A DNA stretch of 64,000 nucleotides from Nocardiopsis potens DSM 45234 (GTDB lineage Bacteria > Actinomycetota > Actinomycetes > Streptosporangiales > Streptosporangiaceae): assembly GCF_000341105.1 (NCBI RefSeq), contig NZ_ANBB01000025.1:1-64000 (forward strand), written 5' to 3'. The notes under the pieces are model-generated. The model was not told where the DNA came from, did no database searches, and saw only the letters and a list, made by a program, of their open reading frames with translations. Positions 50,119 to 59,500 of the stretch are shown here, piece after piece. The translations under genes were made by a program, and so were the position numbers. Every line of letters begins with the position of its first letter. The first letter of the stretch is position 1.

Positions 50119-50793
50119 ATGAGTCTCGTTAACCGGAAAAGGGAAGCATGGCGGAAGAGAAGGACCGGCGCCGGTACGACTCGCCGCGCCGCGCAGGCGC
50201 AGCAGACCCGGGCCGGGATCGCCCAGGCCGCGCGGCGGCTCTTCGTCGCCCAGGGGTGGGCGGCGACGACCGTGCGCGAGGTGGCGCGTGAGGCGGGGGT
50301 GTCGGTGCCGACCGTCTATGCGGCCTACGGCAACGAGACCGGCCTGGCCCGGGCGCTGGCCGACGCGGCCGACCTGGCCGCCGGGATCCCGCGGACGGCC
50401 GAGGAGCTGGAGGCCGCCGGGGAGGACCCGCAGCGCCAGCTCGCCGCGATGGCCGCCTGCGACAGGCGCCTCTTCGAGCAGGCGGGCGATGTCATCGCCC
50501 TGGTGCGCGAGGCGGGCCGCACCGAACCGGAACTCGCCGAGGCCTACCGGGACGGCCGCCGCAGGGCCGACGAGACCCGTATCCGGGTGTTCTCCGCCTG
50601 GGCTCCCGGTACCCTCCGCGGTGGCCTGGACGTGCCCGCCGCGGTCGACGCCTACGCGGCGCTGTGCAGCATCGACGTCTATACGGTCCTCACAGAGGAG
50701 CGCGGCTGGCCCCCCGAGCGCATCGAGGAATGGCGGACCGGTGTGCTCGCCCGTGAACTCCTGGCCCGGCCGGCCTCGCCCGCCCAGGAGTAG
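50119..50793 (+). CDS. TetR-family regulator with a disrupted 5' end
   Basis: The body is a clear TetR (QTRAGIAQAARRLFVAQGW, TTVREVAREAGVSVPTVYAAYGNETGLARAL), with a ligand domain to residue 224. In this frame ATG 50119 gives an odd leader (MSLVNRKREAWRKRRTG). A different frame from ATG 50148, preceded by AAAAGGGAAG, encodes MAEEKDRRRYDSPRR, the typical opening of such regulators. The two frames would join if about 5 nt (a CCGCG-type unit) were restored in the GC repeat at 50181-50195. So the true gene probably starts at 50148 and has a slippage deletion, unless 50119 is used. The AT-rich gap with ATATT-G-AATAT (50110-50120) is a plausible operator. Confidence 0.7.
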   Translation: MSLVNRKREAWRKRRTGAGTTRRAAQAQQTRAGIAQAARRLFVAQGWAATTVREVAREAGVSVPTVYAAYGNETGLARALADAADLAAGIPRTAEELEAAGEDPQRQLAAMAACDRRLFEQAGDVIALVREAGRTEPELAEAYRDGRRRADETRIRVFSAWAPGTLRGGLDVPAAVDAYAALCSIDVYTVLTEERGWPPERIEEWRTGVLARELLARPASPAQE

Positions 50794-50910
50794 ACCCCCG
50801 AAGGGGAGCGTCGAGGGGAGCCGCACCGTTCGCTCCCACGGGATCCGGGTGCTTCGCGCCCCGCCGGAACCGGGGTGCGGTACCCGCCCGGGGCGTGCCA
50901 GCATTCCCGG

Positions 50911-51573
50911 ATGGGATTCGACCTCAGCTGCGTGCTCACGCTCGACTCCGATGTGCCGGCGCTGTTCGACGTGGTGATCCCCGGCGGTTCGGGGCACGCC
51001 CTGCGCGTCGGCGGCCCCGGATGGCCGCGGGGCTGGGTGCTGCCGTCGCCGTGGGAACTGGAGTACGGCACCGGGGGCGCGCTCGCCGTGGCGCAGGGAG
51101 CGCTCGACGTCGCCGACCCAGGCGCCTGGCGGGCCGCCGCGGGAATCCCCGCAGCCCCGGACCCGCTCGACGCCTTCGACGAGACCGATCTCCGGCTGGC
51201 CTCACTGCTCAGTCTGGCCGCACCTGTCGTGCTGATCGAGGACTCCACGTTCGGCGGGGCCCTCTCCCACGAGTACGCGGCACTGTGCGCGGGGGGCGTG
51301 CTCCGGGCGGCCTGCGGCGTCGACTTCCCGAACGGCAGGGCCTTCGTCTTGGAGGCCGGCGCCTACCGGGAGGCGCCTCCGGCGGAGGTCTCTCCCATCT
51401 CGGACTGCGCCAGGCTGCTCGACAGAAGCTTTGGGACCAGGTCGCTTTTGAACGGATACCTCCCCCGCGAGGCCCACCGGGAAGGCGCGCCGTGCCGGGA
51501 GGCCTGGACGGAGCCCGCTCCGTCCCCGGCCCCGGAGTGGCGGTGGCACTTCCCGGTGCTCGCAACCGGTTGA
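50911..51573 (+). CDS. Hypothetical protein
   Basis: This is a 220-residue soluble protein starting MGFDLSCVLTLDSD, not recognised. It has a repeated preference for Trp-Glu-Leu and Gly-rich turns (GHALRVGGPGWPRGWVLPSPWELEYG) and an ASLLSLAAPVVLIEDSTFGGALSHEYAALCAGG segment that may form a Rossmann-like core. There is no signal peptide or membrane helix. It is a single gene, 117 nt after the TetR gene. ATG 50911 is the first Met in frame after the long non-coding stretch; a clear ribosome-binding site is lacking. Confidence 0.6.
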   Translation: MGFDLSCVLTLDSDVPALFDVVIPGGSGHALRVGGPGWPRGWVLPSPWELEYGTGGALAVAQGALDVADPGAWRAAAGIPAAPDPLDAFDETDLRLASLLSLAAPVVLIEDSTFGGALSHEYAALCAGGVLRAACGVDFPNGRAFVLEAGAYREAPPAEVSPISDCARLLDRSFGTRSLLNGYLPREAHREGAPCREAWTEPAPSPAPEWRWHFPVLATG

Positions 51574-51642
51574 GGCGGGCTTCGAACGGGGGAGGGGGCG
51601 GAAGACCTGCCGAAAGGCGGGAGCCGGGGCCGCCTGCGGCCG

Positions 51643-52116
51643 TCACGGACCCGGCCGGCCGTGCGCCGTTCCCGGGAGGCGGTGGAAGGAGGCGTAGGTC
51701 AGGTGGGCGGCGGCGCACAGGCCGAGGACGGAGAGGGCCAGGTGGGCCCAGTTGGCGTGCGGGAGCAGCAGGGCGACGGCGCCGGCGGTGGCGAGGGTGG
51801 TCAGCAGGAGCGCGCCGAGCAGGACGGGGCGGGGGACGGACCGCCCGGCGCGGGTGAGCGCGAGGAGCAGGACGGCGGTGGCCAGCGCGCCGACGGCCGC
51901 GTTGCCCAGCTGGGCCGCGGCGACGTCGGGGATCTCCCGGTAGGACGCGGCGGGCGGGTCGGGGGAGCCGAGCATGCCGAGTCGGCCGACCGCGGCCAGG
52001 TAGGCCTTCTCCGCGGTGTAGAAGAGCCAGTGCGCGGCGGCGAGCAGGCCGGCGGCGCGGACGAGGCGCCGGGTGCGCGCCGGATCCGGGGCCGGGGCCG
52101 AGCGGGGAGCGGGCAT
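51643..52116 (-). CDS. Small membrane protein with four helices
   Basis: The 157-residue protein has a basic N-terminus (PDPARTRRLVR) and four predicted membrane helices: LVRAAGLLAAAHWLFYTAEKAYL, QLGNAAVGALATAVLLLALT, PVLLGALLLTTLATAGAVALLL and WAHLALSVLGLCAAAHLTY. The pattern resembles DUF3995-type proteins of unknown function. It is a single gene between unrelated neighbours. Confidence 0.65.
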   Translation of the reverse strand: MPAPRSAPAPDPARTRRLVRAAGLLAAAHWLFYTAEKAYLAAVGRLGMLGSPDPPAASYREIPDVAAAQLGNAAVGALATAVLLLALTRAGRSVPRPVLLGALLLTTLATAGAVALLLPHANWAHLALSVLGLCAAAHLTYASFHRLPGTAHGRPGP

Positions 52117-52489
52117 GGCCCCAGTCTCGTCCGGCCGCCGCCTCCGCGGCTCCGTCCGGGGAGCGAAGTCGCCCGGCCCGGCTCCCCCGCGCGGGGGAAC
52201 CGGACCGGCGGGGCGGCCGCTTCCGCCCGCCGTCAGGCGGCGGGGACCTCGGGCGGCGGAGTGTCGGGCGGCGGGACCGGAGGGCCGCCGGAGGCGGGCC
52301 CGCGCCTCCCGGGTGCCCCTGGGCCTCCGCCCACCGCTGCGCCGCGCGGTGCGGGGCGTCGGCCCCGCCGTGCCGGAGAGGAGCCTGAGGAGGAGGGCCG
52401 CCTCCGGAGACGGGGACGGTGCACGGAGGGGAGGCGGGCGTCCGGCGTCCGTCCGGGGTCGCCTGCCTGCGGGGCGGCGGGCCCGCCGG
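52117..52489. other. 373-nt intergenic region, no gene supported
   Basis: This is GC-rich sequence between the small membrane protein start and the end of the TetR gene. Short open frames are Arg/Gly/Pro-rich with no signature. I see no clear promoter or terminator. Confidence 0.45.
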
Positions 52490-53077
52490 CTACCGCGTCT
52501 GCGGCCAGTTGCGGAGCAGGAAGTCCAGCGCGTCGACCGTGCGCTCCCAGGAGTCCTGGACGCCGCGGGGATGGCCGAAGCCGCCGATCGCCTCCAGGGA
52601 GGCGTAGCCGTGGAAGGTGCTGCGCACCAGCCGGACCGCGTCGGTGAGGTCGGGCTCGCTCAGCCCGTACCCGTGGAACAGGGCGCCGGTGGTCTCGATC
52701 AGCCGGCGGGGCCCGTCGGCGTCGGCGCCCGCCCCCGGGACGGCCGCGTCCGGGTCGATCCGGACCTGCATCGCCGCGTACCGGCCCGGGTGGGAGAGCA
52801 TGAACTCCCGGTAGGCGTCGGCGAAGGCCTTCAGCGCGTCCTTGCCGGCCCGGCCCTGCACGGCCCCGCCGAGCCGGTCCGCCAGCTCGCGCGAGGCGAG
52901 CAGGGCCATCCGGGTGCGCAGGTCGCGCACGCCGGCCACGTGCGAGTAGAGGCTGGCGTCCTTGACGCCGAACCTGCGGGCCAGCGCCGATATCGTGACC
53001 GCGTCGAGCCCGGCCTCGTCGGCCATGTCGGCCGCGGCCGCCACGACCCGCTCGGTCGTCAGTCCGGCACGGGGCAC
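52490..53077 (-). CDS. TetR-family regulator with WHG-type ligand domain
   Basis: The 195-residue protein starts at GTG 53077. The helix-turn-helix is LTTERVVAAAADMADEAGLDAVTISALARRFGVKDASLYSHVAG. The C-terminal domain has the WHG-like pattern (FADAYREFMLSHPGRYAAM, LVRSTFHGYASLEAIGGFGHP). It is divergent from the FBP-domain gene across an 79-nt region with a perfect GCCTAGG-type palindrome, so it probably represses itself and that gene. The ligand is unknown. Confidence 0.87.
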   Translation of the reverse strand: MPRAGLTTERVVAAAADMADEAGLDAVTISALARRFGVKDASLYSHVAGVRDLRTRMALLASRELADRLGGAVQGRAGKDALKAFADAYREFMLSHPGRYAAMQVRIDPDAAVPGAGADADGPRRLIETTGALFHGYGLSEPDLTDAVRLVRSTFHGYASLEAIGGFGHPRGVQDSWERTVDALDFLLRNWPQTR

Positions 53078-53099
53078 GCTGCCACCTCCGTATCCGTTC

Positions 53100-53137
53100 G
53101 CCTAGGGGGAATAATCTTTTGCCTAGGATACCTAGGC
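53100..53137. promoter_or_regulatory. GCCTAGG operator between TetR and FBP-domain genes
   Basis: GCCTAGG-ATA-CCTAGGC (53121-53137) is a perfect inverted repeat. A third GCCTAGG lies at 53100-53106, exactly 21 bp (two helical turns) upstream. The array fills the centre of the divergent promoter and ends 20 nt before ATG 53157. Confidence 0.7.
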
Positions 53138-53156
53138 GGCGCTAGCGTCCGGAGGC

Positions 53157-53654
53157 ATGAGACCGCTCAGTGAGAAGGACATCCGCTCCTCGTTCGTCAA
53201 CTGCTCCAAGGGGGAGGCCGGGCGCGCCCCGCTCCCGCGCGACCTGCCCGACACGTCCTGGGACGACCTGGACTTCCTCGGCTGGCGCGACCCGGGATCG
53301 CCGGAGCGCGGCCACCTCGTCGCCGAGCACGGCGGCCGCCTGGTCGGCGTCGCCTTCGGCTCCCCGGCCCGGCGCAAGCGCAACTTCCTGCACCGCAGCC
53401 TCTGCTCGCTCTGCCTGACCACCCACCCCTCCGGCGGGGTCTCCCTGATGACCGCGCGCAAGGCCGGCAAGAGCGGCCGCGAGGGCAACTCCGTCGGCCT
53501 GTACGCCTGCACCGACCTGGGCTGCTCGCTGTACGTGCGCGGCCTGAAGACCCCCGGGGCGGGCGGCCGGCTCGACGAGTCGCTCTCCACCGCCGAGCAG
53601 ATCGAGCGGACCAGGGCCAACCTGGCCGCGTTCCTGGAGCGGGTGCTGGGCTGA
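53157..53654 (+). CDS. FBP domain-containing protein (EF-G-binding, treble-clef zinc finger)
   Basis: The 165-residue protein matches the FBP_C family: RSSFVNCSKGEAGRAPLPRDL, RRKRNFLHRSLCSLC and a second Cys pair in YACTDLGCSLYVRGLK. The four Cys form a treble-clef zinc site related to the C-terminal domain of fusidic-acid-resistance FusB proteins that bind elongation factor G. GGAGG precedes the ATG. Control by the divergent TetR is likely. Confidence 0.83.
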   Translation: MRPLSEKDIRSSFVNCSKGEAGRAPLPRDLPDTSWDDLDFLGWRDPGSPERGHLVAEHGGRLVGVAFGSPARRKRNFLHRSLCSLCLTTHPSGGVSLMTARKAGKSGREGNSVGLYACTDLGCSLYVRGLKTPGAGGRLDESLSTAEQIERTRANLAAFLERVLG

Positions 53655-53838
53655 CCGGCCCGCCCCACCCGCCCTGCCCGGCCCGGCGGCACGCCGGCAC
53701 GTCGGTCAGCGGCCGGAAACCCTGAAGAATCGGGGGTTTTCGGCCCCCGGAGGACAACAGGACGCCCTCTTCGGACGTCCCAACCGGAGATCCGCGATCC
53801 GCGGAGCGACGGCCGATGAGCGACTGGAGAGTGAATCG

Positions 53839-54945
53839 ATGACGCGACGTGCCGGGGCACGCCCGATGATCACGGCGGGGACGGCGGCGGTGGCCGGCCT
53901 CGCCCTGGCCGCGGCGGCGGCCGCCCCCGCCCAGGCGCAGTCCGCCTGGGAGCAGGTCCACGGATCGGGGGAGGCGGGCGGGTCGTTCGACGCCGTCGCG
54001 GCCGCGGGCCCCGACGCGGTCTGGGCGTTCGGCGACGACGAGGCCCAGAGCGACGGGACCACCTGGATCCACCGCTGGAACGGGTCGGAGTGGACCCGGG
54101 AGCCCACCCCCGAGGGCTGGACGGCGGTCCCCTCCGCCGCCGACGCCGCCTCCGCCGACGACGTGTGGGCGGCCGGCGTCTCCCCGCAGGACGGCGCCTC
54201 GGCGCTGCACTACGACGGCGCCTCCTGGTCGGCCGTGGAACTCGACCCGGCGCTGCGGCCCACCGACATCGAGGCCGTCTCCTCCGACGCCGTGTGGATG
54301 CTCTCCCGGCCGGTCGACGGCTGGGACCGGGCGGCCTTCTTCGACGGCGAGATCTGGCGCGACTACCCCGCCCCCACCGTGGACCGGGCGCTGTCCGCCG
54401 TCGCCGAGGACGACGTCTTCGCGGTCGGCGCCGACGGCGACCAGCCCGGCGCGGACCGCTGGAACGGCACCGAGTGGACGCCGATGGACGTGCCCGCGGT
54501 GGAGCTGCCCGGCGGCGAGGCCAACGCGGTCTTCGACGACGTGGTCGCGCTCGCGGCCGACGACGTGTGGGCGGTCGGCCACGTCTTCTGGAAGGACGGC
54601 GAGGAGAAGAACCACCACCGGCCGCTCATCGGCCACTACGACGGCGAGTCCTGGACCGTCGAGACCGACGGCGAGGCCGAGGGCTCCTACGTCGCGGTGG
54701 CCGAGGACGGCGACGGCGGCCTGTGGATCGAGGACGGCGGCTGGAACCCCGTCTTCGTGCACCGCGCCGCCGACGGCGCCACCACCCGCCACACGGTGGA
54801 CGGCGGCAAGTACGACCTGTCGATCACCGCGCTGGCGAGCGTCCCCGGCGGCGGCGCCGTCGCCGCCGGCACCGCCTTCGAGGAGGGCGACCCGGACGTC
54901 TTCACCGACCACGGCGTCGTCCTCGGCACCGGCGACTGGAAGTAG
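53839..54945 (+). CDS. Secreted beta-propeller protein with DDVWAVG repeats
   Basis: The 368-residue protein has a classical signal peptide (TRRAGARPMITAGTAAVAGLALAAAAAAPAQAQS, cleavage after AQA). Repeated blades of the form ...DAVWAFG, DDVWAAG, DAVWMLS, DDVFAVG, DDVWAVG alternate with xxWxxxPxP strands. Such repeats form a propeller in many secreted actinobacterial proteins. No catalytic residues are visible. It is monocistronic and unrelated in sequence to the TolB-like propeller at 42931. Confidence 0.8.
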   Translation: MTRRAGARPMITAGTAAVAGLALAAAAAAPAQAQSAWEQVHGSGEAGGSFDAVAAAGPDAVWAFGDDEAQSDGTTWIHRWNGSEWTREPTPEGWTAVPSAADAASADDVWAAGVSPQDGASALHYDGASWSAVELDPALRPTDIEAVSSDAVWMLSRPVDGWDRAAFFDGEIWRDYPAPTVDRALSAVAEDDVFAVGADGDQPGADRWNGTEWTPMDVPAVELPGGEANAVFDDVVALAADDVWAVGHVFWKDGEEKNHHRPLIGHYDGESWTVETDGEAEGSYVAVAEDGDGGLWIEDGGWNPVFVHRAADGATTRHTVDGGKYDLSITALASVPGGGAVAAGTAFEEGDPDVFTDHGVVLGTGDWK

Positions 54946-55246
54946 CGGAACGGCCGGCGCGGCCGGAGAGGCGTGAGGAGCGGCGGAGGCGGCGGGCCCG
55001 GAGGCCGGGGCCGCAGCCTCCGCCGCCGCCGGGGAGGCCGCCGGGGAGAGAACCGGGCGCGAGAGGCGCGGGAAGCGGTCCGCCACCGGCCTCCGGGCCC
55101 TGGCCGCCTCCGGCCGGGAAGCCCCCATGGCCCGATGCCGGGGGCGCCGAGCGCGTGCCGTCGCGGGTCGCGCTCCCGGCGGCCCCGGCCCGGTGGCGGA
55201 ACGCCGGGACATGCTCACCGGCGCCGCCGGCCCGGCGGTGCCGGGG
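54946..55246. other. 301-nt intergenic region, no gene supported
   Basis: This is GC-rich sequence in a convergent gap between the propeller and the GNAT gene. Open frames are Arg/Pro/Gly-rich. No confident hairpin was picked out. Confidence 0.45.
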
Positions 55247-55870
55247 TCAGCGCCGCTCCACCGGGCCCCTCCGGCCGGTCTCGAAGAAGATCCACACGTC
55301 CGGCGGGAGCTCCGGGCGCCCGGGGACCGGCCGGCTCTCCTCGTCCCAGCCGTCCACCGCGACCGAGGCGGCGACCTCCCGCCAGAACCGCGCCGCGCCC
55401 GGGTTCTCCTCCTGGAACGCCACGCCCCAGCGCCCGGCCCGCCGGCCCAGCACGTCCTCGGCGGCCCGCCGGCCCACGCCCAGCCGGCGCACCGCCCGCA
55501 CCACGAAGAACTCGCCGATCGACTCGGTGCCGTCGTCCAGCGGCCGGGTCAGCGCGAACCCGGCGGGCGCGCCGTCCACCTCGATCAGGTAGGCCCGCCG
55601 CCCCGGCTCGGTGAAGAACAGCGGCAGCCGGGGGAACGGGTACCCGCCGTCGGCCTCCGGCAGTTTCCCGCGGAACTCCGACAGGTCGTGCATGTACAGC
55701 TGCCCCAGCCGCTCCAGCAGCGGCCGGTCCTCCTCGTCGGCCCGCCGCACGGTGGTCCGGGCGGCGTCCGGAACGCCGCCGGGAGTCTCGGGAGCGCCGG
55801 GAGCGCCGGCGGGAACGCTGCCCGGAGCGCCGTCCGACGCGCCGTTCGAAGCCTCATCCGAAGTGCTCAT
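55247..55870 (-). CDS. GNAT-family N-acetyltransferase
   Basis: The 207-residue protein has a 40-residue Gly/Ala/Pro-rich leader, then a GNAT domain: TVRRADEEDRPLLERLGQLYMHDLSEF, LIEVDGAPAGFALTRP, IGEFFVVRAVRRLGVGRRAAEDVLGRR (acetyl-CoA pyrophosphate loop, here RRLGVGR), and WGVAFQEENPGAARFWREV. It is a single-domain acetyltransferase with unknown substrate. The N-terminal low-complexity leader may mean that the true start is further in, but no better ribosome-binding site is seen. Confidence 0.85.
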   Translation of the reverse strand: MSTSDEASNGASDGAPGSVPAGAPGAPETPGGVPDAARTTVRRADEEDRPLLERLGQLYMHDLSEFRGKLPEADGGYPFPRLPLFFTEPGRRAYLIEVDGAPAGFALTRPLDDGTESIGEFFVVRAVRRLGVGRRAAEDVLGRRAGRWGVAFQEENPGAARFWREVAASVAVDGWDEESRPVPGRPELPPDVWIFFETGRRGPVERR

Positions 55871-56000
55871 CGGGGAATCCTGGCAGACCCCGGACGCGTC
55901 CGGGAAACCGGAGCGGGCCGCGCCCCGGGAACGGGCGCGGCCCTCGGCTCAGTGGTCGGTGGTCGGCGGCGGCCCGCACCCGGGCCGTCCGCGGGACCGC

Positions 56001-56477
56001 TCACCCGGCGCCGTGGAACCGGGCGTGCAGGGCGTACACCTCATCGGCCAGCTCGGGGGCGGGCCCCTCCACCGCCACCTCCGGCGCGACCTCCCCGATC
56101 GGCAGCGGCCGCACCGGGGCCTGCGGCGCCCCGAACCCGTCCAGCCAGCCGACCAGCTGCTCGGTGGAGGCGGCGTAGACGATCCGCCCCAGCCGCACCC
56201 AGCCGTGCGCGGCCGAGCACATCGCGCAGTGCTCCCCGGAGGTGTAGACGGTCGCGGCGGCGCGCTCCTCCGCCGACATGTTCTCCGCCGCCCACCGGGC
56301 CAGCGCGAACTCCGGGTGCCGGGTGGCGTCCCCGCCGGCCTCCTCGTTGTGCCCTTCGGCCAGCACCCGGCCGCCCCCGGACACCAGGACCGACCCGAAG
56401 GGCGAGTTCCCGCCCTCCAGGGCCTCCTCGGCCAGTTCGACGCAGCGGCGCAGGTGCTGAAGATCGGTTCCGTTCAT
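56001..56477 (-). CDS. Nucleoside/guanine deaminase-like cytidine deaminase-fold protein
   Basis: The 158-residue zinc deaminase has RHPEFALARWAAENM, where His and catalytic Glu form the HPE variant of HAE, and SGEHCAMCSAAHGW, the CxxC zinc pair. NSPFGSVLVSGGGRVLAEGHNE is the family's substrate strand. It resembles guanine deaminase/tRNA-specific deaminase relatives that act on free bases, but the substrate is unassigned. It lies 29 nt downstream of the NACHT gene on the same strand, possibly in one transcript. Confidence 0.83.
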   Translation of the reverse strand: MNGTDLQHLRRCVELAEEALEGGNSPFGSVLVSGGGRVLAEGHNEEAGGDATRHPEFALARWAAENMSAEERAAATVYTSGEHCAMCSAAHGWVRLGRIVYAASTEQLVGWLDGFGAPQAPVRPLPIGEVAPEVAVEGPAPELADEVYALHARFHGAG

Positions 56478-56506
56478 GGGGCCATTCTGCTCTGCGGCCG
56501 GGGCCC

Positions 56507-59500
56507 TCAGGACAACGAGGAGGAGTAGGAGCCCTGGTGGTCGCTCTGCTCGCGGGCGCTCAGGGGCCGGTGCGGCTGTTCACCGGGGTCGGCGGGGCCC
56601 GCTTCGTTCTCGGCCGCCAGGTCGAGGATGCGCTTGCGGGCCCTGGTGAAATCCTCGGGGGAAGGGTGGGAGAACCGCTTGAGGAAGGGCTCCAGGCGGT
56701 CCAGAACGGTGATCAGGGAGGATCCTGACAGCAGCGGGCCGTGCACCACCGTTTTGACCTCGGACAGGTATTTCACGACCAGGCGCTCGAGATCGACGCG
56801 GTCGATATCGAAATTCTCCTTTTCGAGGGCTTCGAGGTCCTCTGCCGCCTGCCGGAGCGCGAGCAGCTCCAGGCGGCCGAGCGCATTGGTGCCGAGCAGG
56901 CGGTGGAAGGCGGCGAAGCGCCTCTCCGGGTCATTGGGGGGCGGAATCAGGCGCAGCAGCAGCACGTCGTGCGACTCGCTCCAGGAGAGGTCCGGGACCT
57001 CCGGGTCGGTGTACCAGGCCAGTGGGTCGTCCCCGACGTACCGCAGGTAGGGGCCGAACATGAGCATCATCCGCGCCGCGCTGCCGATGGCCCGCACCGC
57101 TACGCTGCGCAGCAGCTTGGAGGTGACCGTCCCGTCCGGCAGCTCGATCCGGTACGGGTCCAGGACGTCGTTGCTCCCCGGCCCGTCCGCCCGGATCTCG
57201 AAGCCCACGCATTCGCCCAGGTTGACCGGGCCGCCCCGCTCCCGGGAGACCACCGCGCTCACCGGCCCGTCCATGCCGCCCAGGTAGCGGACCCGGACCG
57301 TGTCGACGAAGCCGTGCCACTCGTCGTGCTGCAGGCTCCGCCACAGCCACGCCTGCCGCCGCCACTCGGTCCAGGTCGCGTCGGTCCCGGGGTCGGGGAA
57401 CAGCGTCTCCATGTCCAGCTCATCGGCGCAGCAGACGAGCAGCACCACCAGGTTGGCCGAGTAGGCCGCCTGCCGGTAGACCACGGTGGCGCGGGCCGGG
57501 GCGTACTCGGTGAAGCTGCGGTTCCCGCTCGGGAACGGCGCGGCGTGGAAGAGCGAGAGCAGCAGGTCGGCGTAGTCCTCCCGGAGGGCCGGGTCGCCGT
57601 CGAACCTGCGGTGCAGCAGCTCCTCCAGGAACTCCACCACCGGGGCGCGCCCGGAGAACACCGCGAAGGACGCGACCGCGTAGAGCAGCCCGTCGTCCAG
57701 TGGCCGGGCGAACCGGCGGCGGCGCTCCCGGGCGTGGTCGGCGACCAGGTCGTCCAGGGTGCCGGCGGCGAACCGGGCCACCAGGTACTCGCCGAAGGTG
57801 GCGTGCAGGAACTCGTAGACGCTGGCGGTGCGGTCCCGCTGCCGGGCCCGGGACTCGTGCACGAAGAAGAACCGGCCCAGCACCTGCTCGGCGTCGCTGA
57901 TCGCGCCGTGCAGCTGGGCGTCGTCCGGGCGGACCGCCGCGTCGGGGAAGAGCACCCGCAGGTCCTGCTCCAGCTCCTCGGCGGTCACGGTCTGCCGGTG
58001 CCGGGCGAACATCGCCAGCGCGACGATCTCCAGCCGGCGCAGCTCCGCCTCGCAGGCCTCCTCCAGGTCGGCGCCGTTCAGGTGCGGCCGGTGCTTGGTG
58101 ATCTCCCGGCGGGCGAACATCGCCAGCAGCTCCTCGTAGAGCGACCCCCGGGACAGCGGCCCCTCCGCCTCCTCCGCCCCCTCCGCCCGCTGCAGCGCGT
58201 TGCCGGCGGCGTCGTAGACCAGCAGCATCATCAGCAGCAGCGGCTGCTCGGCCAGTTCGCGGTAGGCGAGCAGGTCCTCCGGCCGCGCGGGGGCCAGTCC
58301 GGCGGCGGCGAACACCTCGGCGTTGGCGGTGTTCCAGACCTCCACCAGCCGGGCGACCCGCGCCTCGTCGAACGGCTCCAGCCTGATCAGCGGGCATCCG
58401 GCGGGGAAGCGCATCCGGTGCGCCACCACGGTCCGGGCGGTCACGATGACCACGGCCGGCTGCCCGAGCGCCTGCTGCTGGCGCTGGAACTCCTGCACCT
58501 GCTCCAGGTAGTCGGACCGGTCCACCCCGGTGGCCTGGAGCAGTTCGTCGAACCCGTCCAGGATGACCACGGGCAGCGCGCCCTCGGCCGCGTCGGCCAG
58601 GTCCCGCCAGGAGGTGTCGTCGTGCAGGACCGAGCGCAGGCCCTCGTCGATCTGCCGGTGGATCGGCGCGTTCGGCGCGGCCCCGCGCAGCTCCACCCGC
58701 ACGGTGAAGAAGTCGGAGGCGGGCAGCCGGGCCGCGATCATCTCGGTGAGCTTGGACTTGCCCGCGCCGGGGTGGCCGAGGACGACGATCGGCGACTCCG
58801 TGCTCCGCGGTTCGGTGAGCAGCGCGGCCAGCAGCGCGGGGGTGTCCTCCCGCAGCTCCTGCTCCTCCCACCAGGCGTCGGAGGAGGGGGCGGCGCCGAA
58901 CGCGTAGGCGAACCGGGCGGACGGCGCGACGTAGGCCTCCGCGGTGCCGGGGAAGACGAGCCCGCCGTCGGTGCCCGCGGCGCGCAGGATGGGGCGGTCC
59001 AGCACCGCCCGGTTCGTGGCGGCGAGCTCGCGCAGCCGGCGCGGCACCGGGCGCCCGGACGCCACCTGGTCGAGCAGCCGGTGCAGCTCCTCCATGCCGT
59101 CGGCGACGTCGGTGAGCCGGTCCCGGGCCTCCTCGCGCTCGGCCATCTCCGCCCAGAGCCGCAGCTCCGGCAGGTCGGCGCTGATCCGCAGGTAGGAGTC
59201 GGCGTACTTGCGGTCGGCGGCCTCCTCGATCCGCTCGTCGCGCAGCGCGGCGGCCAGCCGGGAGCGCTCGGTGTCGTTCAATCCGTCCCAGGCGGCCAGG
59301 CCCTTGATGTGCGGGATGAACGCCTCGTCGAGGGTGGAGCGGAAGAAGGGGCGGCGGGAGAGCTCCGGCCTCCGCCCGGCCCCCCGCCGGCCGCGCGGCA
59401 GGCCGAGGGCGGCCCCCTGGATCCTGCCGCCCACCTTCTCCAGCAGGAGCAGCTGCTCCTCGCCGGTCATCTCCAGGTCGTCCAGGGAGAGCGGGGCGCC

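Noticed and set aside
46750-50793. Very long plus-strand open frame opposite the phosphotransferase-like gene
   Set aside because: It is the antisense shadow of a GC-rich gene: composition is His/Arg/Gly/Pro-rich with no domain. Only its last part, from 50119, is a real TetR.
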